Shown here one piece after another: positions 47,001-57,780 of a stretch of DNA of 64,000 nucleotides. Source of the stretch: Pomphorhynchus laevis (lineage: Eukaryota > Acanthocephala > Palaeacanthocephala > Echinorhynchida > Pomphorhynchidae); contig WNNJ02003060.1 in NCBI GenBank assembly GCA_012934845.2, forward strand, positions 42,081 to 106,080. Reading direction: 5' to 3'. Each line of letters starts with the position of its first letter. The stretch's first letter is position 1. A program made the translations under genes and the position numbers. Under the pieces are notes generated by a model. It worked only from the letters and a program-made list of their open reading frames with translations. It was not told the DNA's origin and searched no databases.

Positions 47001-50000
47001 CCTCAAATTAAATCAAGGCAAAAGAAACAATAGCTGTCCAACTGTGAAGCAGCGCAGCGATATAGACAAACGAATTATGGAGGATCGTCGTCATGAAGTA
47101 GATGCTTCTATTGTTAGAGTGATGAAATCCAGACACCAAATTCACCATACTGCCTTGATACAAGAGGTAAGGAAAAAGTAATTTTATTTTTATGCTGCAA
47201 ACTAATATGTTTCCTTCAAATTCCGGTTTGTGCGTTTTAAAGTGGTAGCTAACATTAAAACCTTGTAAAGATAAATACATTTAACGGAAAAATTGTATAA
47301 AAGCAGAACCTCGATAAGGTTGCATAAATGACAAATGAGAGTTTCTTGTAATCATAGTTTCTTCTGTGACCATAGAATGAAAATGGTTTAACCTCCCATA
47401 ATTTGGACATTTAGCTATCTTTTTTTTGCAAATTGACTTGGATCAATAGATGCGAGTTAGTTTCATTATATGTTTTTAAAAGACAGATGTTCTTACTTAA
47501 GTCATTGGAAACTAAGCGATGCCGCTATGACGAATAAGCATTTAAATATCTGCAACGAAATCTCGTCTGATTCATACGTCACTAACTAATGATATTTGCA
47601 GAACAATTAGTGGACTGGTACGAGAATCTGCAAGAATTTATGGTCATATAGACTTAAGACATTTATAATCAGCTAAACATTAAGCCTGAATTTATAGCAA
47701 CTTCAGTATCCATTACATTTCCAGATCGTACCCAATCGTTTGGAAATTTTGTATTTGTCTGATAGAGATGTATAAAAACTGATTTATCAGCTGAAATGAC
47801 ATCGGTTGTAAGATACATCTCAGTTAATACGTAAACGTGATACATACACTGCATGTAGTGTATCCATCGTTTAATACAAAATCAATGTCAGCTCTCCGAT
47901 TAACTCCTTGGCATCAGTTTTTGTCATTTTAAAGTGTTACGCCTTTTAGTCACAATATTTAAAAATGAACAAAATAAATCCTAGTATCAATCCACAAAAT
48001 TGATAATTCACTCCATTAAATTTATCGGAAAAATAATATGAATATTTTAGTTATCTGCATATTTCCAATATTTCGAATGCCTTTCAAAATATTGGAAATA
48101 TGCGAGTACCTAAAAATATCCATCCATATTCATTCTCTGATGTATATAAATAAATTTAATGGAGTTAAAATTAAATAAATTATCTTACTACAAACAAGTT
48201 AAATAATCTATCGACATATATAATCCCGTCTCGATATTGGAAATCAAGTCAACCGGTTTGATACTAAAGTCACAAAGTTAGGTATATCCCTTGGCATTTA
48301 AGAGAACATTAAATGGCTAAACTCCTGAAATTCAAAATAAAACTTTACAATTGCGTTACACTGTTATTTTAAAGAAATTTAAGGTTCAATACTGCACCTT
48401 TAATCATCCGTATTGTTGCTTCAAAACTATATCCTGACAGCTAAATATTTTCCAAAGATATAAAATAACTCCTACACTATAATTCACTATCGGTAGTGAA
48501 TTAACGAATTTAAATTATATTTCATTGGTCGGTTAAATATTACTGGTCGTATAAGCAATGAATCTTTACAATAAAATTATATATGAAAAATGATATATGC
48601 AATTTATCCTAATATTTGAAAAACTCAAGATTAGGAATCATAGAGGTCGCAATTGCAATCTTGGAGTATTATTTTAATGTCATGTTATGCCATACATGCC
48701 AACTACATTCCGTTTAAAAAATTGCTTCGTTTTCGAAGGGAATACAAAATTTGTGAATGTTACATTTAATAATTATAATATATTAATATATATATTAATA
48801 TATTAATAAATTATAAATGTTAATTTTTGAATTATTATTGACATGTTACTACAACATGTTTATTAGTTTATATTATAGTACTTTATTAAACATAAATTGT
48901 AATACCAGACAACTAGAGTTCCCAATAAATTCGTTTTTGTTAGCAAATTCAATATTAATCAATAAATATTTGTAGTATCAATGATTTTTTTAAATAGTTG
49001 ATAATGGCTTAAAAAATATTGATCGAGAATTTATACTAAAGGATCCGAATGACGGGTATCCAACTTGTGTAATTACTTAATTTAAAATTCTAATTTTTAG
49101 ATGTAAATGATCATCGTTTTTATGAGTGCTATAACACTCATAACTTTCATCACTTCCCAAGTTTTCATGTTTGAGGAGCTAATTTTACGAGATGAAGAAT
49201 TTAGCTTACACCGTAGTCGCCCTATGCTCGCACCATTGTCTTTTGCCATAGAAGCTATTTTAAAGACAATACAACTTTGCAGGTGTGTATACGGACTCTT
49301 TGTATGCTTTTCAAAGGCATTAAATAACATAAACAGAATATTCTCAAGATAGAACTGTTAAGTCTGTTCCACACCAATGAGCGGTTTGTTTACTCAATTT
49401 TTAACATACGCCTAAATTTTTAAAGACTTTTGGTAGCTTAACTTTCACTGATTATATTAGACAAGACATCGATATACTATATGACGATTTACTCAGTTTT
49501 CTATTATTCTCCCTTTATAAGCGATCTCTCTACATGCGCTTAAATAATAACTCCGTTTCAATTTTTTTCACGCACAATATTTTGAAAATTCCTGAATCAA
49601 TAGGTGAACTCCAGTTAGTTAGTGGCTCATAAGCTTCCTACTGTACCTTGAATTCCTTTGAAGTCAATACCAGAAAGATTTGAGCTTGTGAAGTTTAGAC
49701 GTGGAGGAAAACTGTCATTCAGATGCCATTTTCTTCAAAAACCAGAAAATTAATTTCTTTAATTTCTTTAATTATTTGGGAATCGCATTAATTTCAAGCT
49801 GATATTTCTACAAGCATGTTGAAGATGAGCTGTGTAAATCAGTCGCCACTCTATTAGTTTTAAAGAAAATACAAACTTTATCTTTGCCAGGTGCACTCTG
49901 CTACTTTTCGACTATGTTAGAGCCCTTACTAACGAAATCTGCAGATTAATAAAGCTAAATGAACATTTATGACAAAATTTGAGGTTTTTCTTGTATAGTA

Positions 50001-50949
50001 CATTAATCTCCCATAGCCTTTAGGCTTGATGAAATCTCCATGTCTATATATTTACAATATCATTTTATTCTAATTTATAAATTACTCAGTGCTTATAAGT
50101 CTCAAAGGAATGATAATATATCTTTTATATTAATCAGGAATATTACTATGCACCTTTACGCTTTCAGTCAAAATGAATTCAGTTAATGACATGAGTTAAT
50201 GCCTTCTATTCCGGTAACAGCATACATGGTTACCACAATGCTATTTGATGTTTAAAATTTCATGTAAAGAGCTGCATGTATTTAACTGCCTCGAAATGAA
50301 TTCGCTTTCACTTATTGACTAACTTCAACTTATATAAACGTGTAACTAACTTTTAATTAACTTGTGAAAAATTTTGATTTTAATGTCCACCGTCGAAAGA
50401 CGGCAGTAATGTAATCAATTATTTTCAAAATAATAATATAATATAACAATTTTATAATTTATATGATTTATTCTTCCCAGTTATCTTTTTGGAAGATATT
50501 CAAGAAGTTTGTCAACTGAAGGGAGAGCGCATCAGGCTTGATCGGTAAAATATGCCTTGATAAAGTTTTGAATATTCACGTACACTTATGGAGCTACTCC
50601 TTCTCCCCCGACCAATACCCACATGGGGCGATTTTAGGAGCTGGGATCTTGATTATATAATTATAATTATATCATTTATTTACTCAAATTATATTATAAT
50701 TATTAACAAAATATTAATATAAGCGGTGTCATTTTTTATTTTCTATAAATATACAAAACCGTTATAATTTACAAAACCATTATAATTTACAAAGTGACAA
50801 AATTGTAACTTTAATAGGTAACAAATCAACTCAAGTCCAGATTTTCGCCTGACATTTCCATTATAAAGCAAAGGATTGAAAACTTAATTGATCGAGAATT
50901 TATACTAAAGGATCCGAATGACGGGTATCCGACTTGTGTAATTACTTAA
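28805..50949 (+). CDS. CUL3: cullin-3, 12 visible coding exons
   Basis: Exons: 28805-29002, 30960-31079, 31133-31296, 37223-37343, 37392-37571, 37615-37663, 38497-38666, 40688-40864, 44352-44621, 44667-44785, 46680-47166, 50818-50949. All have AG/GT borders and phases add up to one frame of 726 residues from the ATG at 28811. Cullin-3 is the scaffold of CRL3 ubiquitin ligases: its N-terminal cullin repeats bind BTB adaptors and its C-terminus binds RBX1 and carries NEDD8. Hallmarks are [72 protein letters not shown], and the neddylation region with the expected Lys at 47125-47127 (about residue 670). Human CUL3 has 768 residues; the short N-terminal extension is missing, so a further 5' exon probably exists. 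The extreme C-terminus is unusual (GYPTCVIT). Confidence 0.96.
29336..29550. mobile_element. MITE in CUL3 intron 1
   Basis: Ends of about 70 bp are imperfect reverse complements: TACAGGAACGAAAATAAAAT at the left, and the right end read in reverse TTACAGAAATAAAATAG. They share AAATTACAATATTT and AAAGTGCATTT blocks. The inner parts carry CTATCAAAATATT and CTCTCGAAATATT, related to the hammerhead-like motif. No coding capacity. Confidence 0.7.
30960..31079 (+). CDS. CUL3: CUL3 exon 2
   Basis: Forty codons, [18 protein letters not shown] to IRDILMYM, with acceptor TTGTTAG and donor GTTAGT. First cullin repeat. Confidence 0.95.
31133..31296 (+). CDS. CUL3: CUL3 exon 3
   Basis: [19 protein letters not shown] through NGESID plus two bases of an Arg codon. 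A 53-bp intron separates it from exon 2; the next intron is 5.9 kb and full of insertions. Confidence 0.95.
31535..31570 (+). ncRNA. hammerhead-like hairpin, degenerate
   Basis: AATAGCTGGAGCTATC (5-bp stem) is followed by GAAATATT. The upstream CTGAAGA box is not present. Related to the motif family at 43.8 and 62.7 kb. Confidence 0.3.
31978..33120 (-). pseudogene. family B reverse transcriptase, C-terminal half
   Basis: The 299-codon frame 32877-31978 begins [20 protein letters not shown]. It has [19 protein letters not shown], where the YADD box is Tyr-Val-Asn-Asp, and [10 protein letters not shown]. The C-terminal CR1-like block follows, with [20 protein letters not shown]. The segment 33076-32852 supplies the preceding part in another frame. 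The changed catalytic Asp suggests an inactive enzyme. Confidence 0.85.
33950..34730 (-). pseudogene. family B endonuclease
   Basis: Minus-strand frames give [18 protein letters not shown] (34310-34370) and [18 protein letters not shown] (34180-34120), the GDFN-like and SDH boxes of APE-type LINE endonucleases. Frameshifts separate the boxes. Confidence 0.75.
34840..35760 (-). pseudogene. family B ORF1 remnant
   Basis: In broken frames it gives [19 protein letters not shown], the counterpart of RPPLRKRFPSRDRCVIVTN in the plus-strand copy (13215-13280), plus downstream segments. Between about 35370 and 35600 a 120-bp stretch is duplicated (GGAGCATGTGTGACAG units). Confidence 0.65.
36352..36386 (+). 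ncRNA. hammerhead-like motif, degenerate
   Basis: CAGAAGA, then a hairpin-like GTATATCAGGAGCTATC, then AAAATAT. A diverged copy in CUL3 intron 3. Confidence 0.3.
36768..36985. repeat. 75-bp tandem repeat, three copies
   Basis: The period is exactly 75 bp (the CTGAATCC landmark falls at 36781, 36856 and 36931). Because 75 is divisible by 3, both strands show repeated open frames, but there is no start context or codon pattern supporting a protein. Lies just before CUL3 exon 4. Confidence 0.92.
37223..37343 (+). CDS. CUL3: CUL3 exon 4
   Basis: Completes the split Arg codon, then [12 protein letters not shown] through ATCLYYM. Acceptor ATATTTAG, donor GTAATT. Confidence 0.93.
37392..37571 (+). 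CDS. CUL3: CUL3 exon 5
   Basis: Sixty codons, [20 protein letters not shown] to [10 protein letters not shown]. Flanked by a 48-bp and a 43-bp intron, so this gene mixes very short and multi-kilobase introns. Confidence 0.92.
37615..37663 (+). CDS. CUL3: CUL3 exon 6
   Basis: [16 protein letters not shown] plus one base; 49 bp. It corresponds to the ENSGLVHMLKNGKTEDL region of human CUL3. Confidence 0.88.
38497..38666 (+). CDS. CUL3: CUL3 exon 7
   Basis: [20 protein letters not shown] through LRHSVETID. Acceptor AACATAG, donor GTTTGT. Confidence 0.92.
38667..40687. other. CUL3 intron 7
   Basis: AT-rich; no coding or transposon similarity recognised. A 12-bp inverted pair AAGCATTTTTAAATGCTTCT lies near 39977-39996. 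Confidence 0.5.
40688..40864 (+). CDS. CUL3: CUL3 exon 8
   Basis: Fifty-nine codons, [20 protein letters not shown] to YLRRGNKV, then GTATGT. The SFNDD block corresponds to SFNND in human CUL3. Confidence 0.93.
41700..42365. repeat. tandem repeat of about 250 bp, 2-3 copies
   Basis: Landmark TCCTCTGACATCACCTCA and its variants recur at about 41720, 41975 and 42152. The middle copy lacks about 80-90 bp (the GTTCAAGTAGTTGCATATCC segment). It lies in CUL3 intron 8 and is non-coding. Confidence 0.85.
43789..43830 (+). ncRNA. hammerhead-like ribozyme motif
   Basis: TTTT, CTGAAGA (43793-43799), hairpin TGCTGACAGACGTTAAC, GAAA (43817-43820), then TATC, AAAT. Boxes and spacing match a type I hammerhead with a minimal stem III, with one extra base before stem II. 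The candidate stem I is only about 3 bp here. Confidence 0.4.
44352..44621 (+). CDS. CUL3: CUL3 exon 9 (cullin homology domain)
   Basis: Ninety codons with [29 protein letters not shown] and [19 protein letters not shown]: the most conserved part, starting the cullin homology domain that binds RBX1. Confidence 0.96.
44667..44785 (+). CDS. CUL3: CUL3 exon 10
   Basis: [20 protein letters not shown] through [10 protein letters not shown] plus two bases. The intron after exon 9 is only 45 bp. Next comes a 1.9-kb intron holding a reversed RLE-family copy. Confidence 0.95.
44880..46010 (-). pseudogene. RLE-family non-LTR retrotransposon, decayed 3' half
   Basis: Antisense in CUL3 intron 10. On the minus strand, 45961-45707 matches the post-RT region of the intact element ([30 protein letters not shown]). 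Then comes the CX1CX7HX3C motif ([16 protein letters not shown], about 45420-45370). Then the nuclease-like domain ([46 protein letters not shown]; 45240-44960). Frameshifts separate the pieces. No 22-bp minisatellite flanks it. Confidence 0.88.
46680..47166 (+). CDS. CUL3: CUL3 exon 11 (winged-helix and neddylation region)
   Basis: Largest exon, from [17 protein letters not shown] to ALIQE. It contains [20 protein letters not shown] and [12 protein letters not shown] with the predicted NEDD8-acceptor Lys. The donor is GAG followed by GTAAGG. Confidence 0.96.
47167..49017. other. CUL3 intron 11, first part
   Basis: AT-rich; contains an inverted pair around 48060-48110 (CATATTTCCAATATTTCGAA with its complement). 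No gene recognised. Confidence 0.45.
49018..49100 (+). pseudogene. partial duplicate of CUL3 terminal exon
   Basis: Bases 49018-49100 match 50887-50969 at 81 of 83 positions. They cover the last codons ([20 protein letters not shown], stop) and about 20 bp beyond. The reading frame is intact in the copy, but no good splice acceptor in phase lies just before it: an in-frame-breaking AAATAGTTGATAATGG precedes. So it is probably non-functional. Confidence 0.92.
50818..50949 (+). CDS. CUL3: CUL3 exon 12 (terminal)
   Basis: [43 protein letters not shown] and stop. Matches the C-terminal winged helix of human CUL3 (VTQQLKARF..., IEGLIEREYL) except the last residues, where cullins usually end Tyr-x-Tyr-x-Ala. 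A partial duplicate lies at 49018-49100. Confidence 0.95.
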   Translation, partial: VTNQLKSRFSPDISIIKQRIENLIDREFILKDPNDGYPTCVIT

Positions 50950-50969
50950 TTTAAAATTCTTATTTTTAG

Positions 50970-53376
50970 AAAAACCTATACCTATATTGCTTAAATATTT
51001 GGAGACTTTAATCTATGATTTTAGAACAGAAGGACTTTAGTTTTTAAATTGAATGGTAGAGATAAACATTTGTTTGTTCCTTTTTCGATTATCAATTACG
51101 ATTTTGACTGTCCGTGCAGATTTATTGGATGTTGCTTATTAATCAGAAATGAAACTATCTATAACAATGTTTGATTTTCTGTTTTCTAAAAATATGGATA
51201 TCATTTGTCATTAATGTGATGGAAAAACTAAGCTTTTCCATCAACACCGGTGTATATTTAATAAATTTATTGTGTTACGTAAATTAAACTGTTATTATTG
51301 AATGGTAAATATAATTATTTAATTTTCAATCATGCTAATTCAAATGTCAAGTTTTGTTAATAATTGTTTTTTTTTATAAATTACGTTTAGTTATATACTA
51401 AACGTCACAATTAGCTATCTATCACTAAATTTTTATATAAAAGATATCGCTTAGAAAATAACATCGATTTTTTTTATTGTTTTACCTTTCTGTTAGCTTT
51501 TTTTAATATACTTAATAACAAAAAAAAACGAAATAATAAAATTTTAAATTATATCTATATCAAATGTGTCGAAGAGAAAATGAGGATCATTCAATTCTCA
51601 ACGAATAATTAGGTTTTTATTATACAGCAGGCCAGTCAATAAAACAGAAGTATACGTGTAGGACGATCTGGAATACCAACTTAAAATTTATAGATTAAAC
51701 AAAATTATAAAATTTAATCATTATTTCTATGAGATATTCACATATTTAACATTTGATTTTAAAGTATTGAATATTTAATTTGAATAATAGATAATAATTG
51801 TAATAATTAATAATTTATTATATTGGAATGTAAATTCAAATATTTAATTTGAATTTATAATCAAACAAAAAAATTAATGTTAAATAAGAATACTTACAAT
51901 ATCAAATACTTTAATCTTTACATCAAATATTTTGATTGTTTTGTGAAAGTTATATTTTAAAATTATAAATGACAACAAAGCTATGAAATGCCTATCCAAA
52001 AATTAAAATTTAAGATTTAAAGGTTTAGCTTTTATAAAGGCACAATCAATTTCATAACATTTAATTTAAAAGCCTCAACAAAAGTATTAAGAATACAAAT
52101 TAACGGTCACTTCATTTTAATATCATTTTTATGCAATATCATGAGTTATTTTTAACTCATGTTTACAGATGTCAATAAATGTTAACTGGTCAATTTACTT
52201 AATTGACCATTTAAAATATTGACCTTCAAAATATTTAAGATTTTATCTCGAAAATCAAAATTTTTATGACATTATCGCGCGCTATGATTTGTCATATGAT
52301 TTAAACAAACTGTTTTGCAGATGCTGAAAACCGTTTTAGCACATGCCGTATTGATTGAGTCTTAATAATTAGGCACAATTGTATTCGAGATAATCTTATA
52401 TTGATTCTAAAGCTTGCGTTTTATCGAGTTGGTAAATAAGTAGAATCGTAGGCATTTGATGGGTGTGTAGAATTTGTAACCTGCATCACAACATGAGATT
52501 GTTCAGCAAGAAACGGGTGTCATTCGCATTTTTGTGTTTATTTTCAATGACGATTAGAATATCAAGGCTATCAATAATGTTAGAGCTTAACAAAACAGAT
52601 TTTCTGAACGATACATAGAATCTAAGTTTCTATAGGTACTAACGTTTTTGCAAGACCCATTGGAGGGTATCATAATTTTCCTGTGACATAAAAATTATAT
52701 TATCAAATATATCTAATATATTAATAATTAAATTGATTATATTATATATTTATATAATATAAAATATATTACATTACATTTATCTTCACTTGTACACTCT
52801 ATGTATACTTATATTTCATGTAACATGAAATATATGTTTCATATAATATTCTATGTTTCATAGTAAATTTTATATACCAATATAAAATTATACCAATATT
52901 AAATTTATTTATACCCGTTGCAATCTTGATGTCATTGAAACCGATGTCTACGCCATCTATATATAAATGATTTGTGATTTTGTTTATGCAATCAGTATAA
53001 TCCATTTTTTGGCGTAGTATCCAATTATTACATGAAAATGAGTAACACATACCAATATGTTTATTTTAAATGTTTTATATTCTATAGTGCCTTGATTTCG
53101 GAATCATACATGCAATATAATTATATCTGATATATCAGATATATCAAATGAGAAAGAATCATTATCTAATCAGACTTCGGTTCGTATTACTTATTAATCC
53201 TAATAGCGGAATCAAGCATTTGCAAAACTGGTATCATATGTTCTTTGATATGTCATATTTAATTTAATTAATTTTACCAATTAATTAACTAACTAACTAA
53301 TTTAATTAATTTGACTAATTTAACCGTTCCCATCTTATTCTTATGCGTACTAAACGTACTATCTTTTAGCGAAATC
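50970..53376. other. AT-rich region downstream of CUL3
   Basis: Probable CUL3 3' UTR at the start, then A/T-dominated sequence without a convincing frame. Confidence 0.5.
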
Positions 53377-53575
53377 AACTCGAGTCATCTTCCAACTCCA
53401 AATCTCATTGGAAAATCTTAAACTCAATTCTTTCACGATCATTTACTCCTTGTAATATAAATCCTGATGAATTTTCTTATTATCTACAAACTAAGCTATC
53501 TAATTTACTTTCCCTACTACCCATAGCCCCCTTGTACTCACTATTCTCTTTAAATACTTCCCTCCCATAAATTTT
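53377..53575 (+). pseudogene. family B LINE shard
   Basis: About 190 bp closely matching the reverse complement of about 33540-33735, the part between endonuclease and RT of family B. Shared words include CATCTTCCAACTCCAAATCT and AAATCCTGATGAATTTTC. It stands alone in AT-rich DNA. Confidence 0.85.
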
Positions 53576-56500
53576 TAATTTAAAATACGATATTTTAAAT
53601 TTGATTTAACTAAATGTATATATTATTTATAGGTATATTGTAAATATATAATTTAGTTATAACTTTAATAAAGGTTATATAATTTGAAGAATATAATTCT
53701 TTACATTATTTCATTTATATTCCTGAACGTTCATTGTGTAAATTGATTAATTGTGCAGATTGTAGTTCGTAGCGTTTTATAAAAATTATATAAATTTGAT
53801 ATAAATTTTACTTTTATTGATCCTGGTGGCAAAGAATACATAGTACGGATAATCTGAGGGATGATAATTTATTAATTCATAGCAATGGATGTGCAATATA
53901 TCTTTATGACCTAAAATGTTTTACGACCAAATGTTGCATAGCTAAATCATATCAATTAAATCATATATTTAAATGGTATAATCTAATCACTGAAATCATA
54001 TAATTTTAATTTTAATTATATGAAATAGTTGAATCTTAATTTTATAAAATCTAATTTAATCTTAATTTAATTATATTCATATAATTTAATAAATTAATAT
54101 AAATATTATGAAATTATTATAACTAATCTTCACTGTTGAAATATTATTTTTATAAATAATATTATTAATAATATTTATTTTTAAAATTTATTTTTAATAA
54201 AAATAAATAGTCGGAAATATAGATTTGTTAATTTAATCGTTAAGTATAAACTCTAAAAAATGTAATCTGAGTTAAGAAGAATGAGTTGATTGACTGAAAA
54301 ATTAGCATTATAATTTGATTTAATTATATAATTATATTAGCTTTGATTATAATTATATTATAATTAAATTATAATTATATTTATATTTTATATAAAGAGA
54401 GAAAATATTTATTTCACAAAATACAATACATTGAACATAATCAGATATTATTGCAAAAACTTGAATTCTCTTTATATTTTTTTTCAAGATCACTTCAGAT
54501 CTTCGTCGAAATTATAAAATATAATCGTTTACCGATATCAAATTATAAATGCCATATTCATTTTGTTTCGGTTATTAATCAGCAAATTTACTCAAATGTC
54601 TGTTACTGATAATGCAAGCTTTTCAGATATTCTGACGCTGAAAAGTTTTACGTAAATTTAAAATATCACATTTATTTTTATATTATATTTTGTATAGATT
54701 TTAATAATTACAAAATTATTATTTTGGTAACCGCGTCAATGCAAATAATATTAGCTCAGAATGCATAAGTAATACGAAATAAATAATAATAAATAAAGTT
54801 ATTAAATATTTTTATAGTCAAGTAAAAATATTATTAATTAAGATATTATAAATAGTTTTGTTAATTTACGAGTACGATATAGATAATAGCGATAAAAGGT
54901 TCCTCTGATAAGGGTATTCATAATAGTTCGGTCTACTAGGAACGGAGACATTGATCGAATCACATTAAATTATTTAATTATTATTTATATTTTAAAATAA
55001 GCTTTTATTTAAATTGCAAAATAATAGCTTGCCGGCTCCAGAGATCAGTTAAAATTTCGAATTAAATTTAAGACACGTGGTTTTTATATCTCAAATGATG
55101 TGTATCTTCATGTAAATGTATTTAAAAAAAGTCGACCTCTATTTGCAAGCGAACGAGTGTGTACGTTTCTTTTCAAATTACAAATATGTTGCATTCCTAG
55201 TGTACCCTGTTGAAATAAAACATTGCCGGTATATTATTTTTATTATTGACGACGAATTCGCTCTTTGTTTCTACCCAATAAATCAGACAAAGACGTTGTC
55301 TTTAACCTTTCAGTATAATTAAGCTGATTGTTTTATGGTGATTTTCATCAAACCTAGGCAATTAGCGTAGATTTTATTATACAAATCCGAACCCCTAAGT
55401 TTATGAAACGAATAGTAAGAAGTCTGATTGTTCCCTTCCTTATCAATATATTTTAAGGCATATCTTTATCACGAATAATATATAAATCGATTTACCTTGT
55501 ATTTCATGTGATTACATGAAATTTAAATCTTCTAATTTATTAGATATATATAGATGAAATCAATCTAGTTTTTATTATAATCCGTTTTCATATTCATACT
55601 AATTATTAGTTTTTTTTACAATTTGTTTGATTTTGAAGTATTGAACTACATCTCATTGTTTTTTAAGTCTTTGCAGATCGAACATGTAGTCGGCATTACT
55701 AAGCATCCTCTCTCTATATATTACATTTACAAACTAAAAAGTTAATAATTTCGATTGATAAACCAATCGAAATGCTAATCGCAAGTTACTGTTTTCAATA
55801 TTACTTTCAATTTTAAAACATGCATAAAATGCATGTTTAAAATGCATGCTAAACCATAAAACACAGCTTAATTTGTGTTATCGTATGCTAGCATCTTAAA
55901 TATTAATATTTAATATTAATATTTAATATTAATATTAGTAATATTAACATTATATATTCATTAATATTATATTAATATTACTATAATATTAGTAACACAT
56001 TAGTAATTTATATCAATTTATATTTATTTTGCTTGAAATGTCAAAATATTTCTGATAATTTGCTGCAAATTCTGCATTTTATGAAACATTATTAGTTTTC
56101 TTCCAGATACATTACAGTTGAAAATATTAATAAATTGTCTTTGCAAAAGCTTTATAATTAATTATAATTCTGGTTTCATTATAACATCAAATTTTATCTA
56201 TTTCATTCTACAAGTTGTATGTTATACATCTAAATTAGCATAAAATATATTCGTTTTGAATTCTTAATTCCACAGGCCTGCTTATTAAAGTAATGTTTTG
56301 TAAATGAATTTAAAATATCAACTAAATAATAAAGAGTTTTTATTAATTTTAACAAGCACATTTTATGTTGATATAATTTTGAATATTAATATAATGTATC
56401 AACTAATACATTTAAAATTATTAACGTTTTTAAGCTTAGAATATATTGTACCGTCAATACAGTATGAAAACCGAAATTAAGTTATCAATCTATTTACAGC

Positions 56501-57300
56501 AAAGCCTTATTTCGTTAAAAGGTGTTTGCTCATCGTTTACCGACATCAAATTATAAATGTCATATTAATTTTGTTTTGGTTATTAATCACAATTTTACTT
56601 AAACGTCCCTGACTAGTCGTTTGAACATGATTTCTCAGTGTTAAATACTTTGTAGTCTAATTACTGGCACTAAGATGCAAGGGCGACAAATTCATTTCTA
56701 GATATTCTGATCCGAAAAGGGTTTACGTGAATTTAGAAAATCACATTTTTTAGAATGGTTAATCATATCTTTTTATTTCCTACTTGTGCCATATTCAAAA
56801 ATTTTACGTTTTATTCTAATGAGTTTTGAAAATAGTAGCTAATATCGAGTTAAAATTTTAATTAATTCCTATTGATTAAAACTTGGCTACGGATACCTCA
56901 ACTTTACTAAAGTAAAAACATCAAATCACATTGCATTAGCATAATATTTTAAATTAAATGAAAATTAAAAAGGAAAATAATTATTAAAAAATAATTAAAA
57001 ATTAATTAAAAAGTTATTTTATTTTTATTCTAAAGAAAAATATAATCTTGCTATATTTGTTTTGGGTGTTCTTTAATATAAGTTCTTGAGGACTACAATT
57101 TTATTTTCAAAGTTATCTTATAAATGCTACTCATTTTGCACAAGTTATGTTAAAAAATCAACGTTATCTCGTCATCAACCTCTTAGGTCAATGACGAGAT
57201 AAAAATGATTTTTAATTTTAATTTTTAAAATTTAATTATATATTCGATATGATTATTCATTGATAAAGAATTATTGGAGATAAATCAAAGAAAAAAAGAT
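53576..57300. other. very AT-rich, gene-poor stretch
   Basis: Long A/T runs and short palindromes such as repeated TTAATATTAATATT near 55900-55990. A 55116-55322 plus-strand frame exists but has no recognisable motif. Nothing else supported. Confidence 0.5.
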
Positions 57301-57520
57301 TTTTTTTATTGATTTTTGCTAACTTCAGTTAGCATCTTCAGAAAATTACAAATTTTAGAAAAAATTTAGTTACATCTTCAGAAAATCACAACATTTTCTT
57401 ATCAATTATTAATTTTCTGATCAATTATTAATCAATTACAATTTTCTAATTACAAATGGTTAATTGTCTGAAGATGCTAACATAAGTTAGCAAAATATCA
57501 AATAAAAATTTTTCCTTCTT
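57300..57520. mobile_element. inverted pair of hammerhead-like motifs
   Basis: On the minus strand (57346 down to 57305): TTTT, CTGAAGA, TGCTAACTGAAGTTAGC, AAAA, ATC. On the plus strand (57462-57505): TTGT, CTGAAGA (57468-57474), TGCTAACATAAGTTAGC, AAAA, TATC. Both have perfect 6-bp hairpins but an A instead of the first G of the GAAA box. They face each other around about 120 bp, as in the 20.1-kb element. Confidence 0.6.
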
Positions 57521-57629
57521 TCTTTGACTAGCTCAAATAATTCTATATCCATTCTTTGTTATCCATTAAATGTTAGGCCGGAAAATCTAATCAGTTATTA
57601 TCTTATCGAGGTATATTGATATTATCAAT

Positions 57630-57755
57630 AATTAATCGTATTGATGATTAATCTTATCAATGATAAATATCGATGATTAATCTTATCCATGATTAATCTT
57701 ATTGATGATTAATCTTATCAATGATTAATCTTATCGATAATTAATCTTATCGGCA
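57630..57755. repeat. 16-17-bp tandem repeat
   Basis: Imperfect tandem units of TGATTAATCTTATCAA. Confidence 0.8.
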
Positions 57756-57780
57756 CATTATCATATCGCTAATAATAATT

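Noticed and set aside
49107-49352. Plus-strand 81-codon hydrophobic frame as an extra exon or membrane protein
   Set aside because: It starts right after the duplicated CUL3 exon fragment, is AT-rich, and has no recognisable family; the CUL3 splice structure is complete without it.
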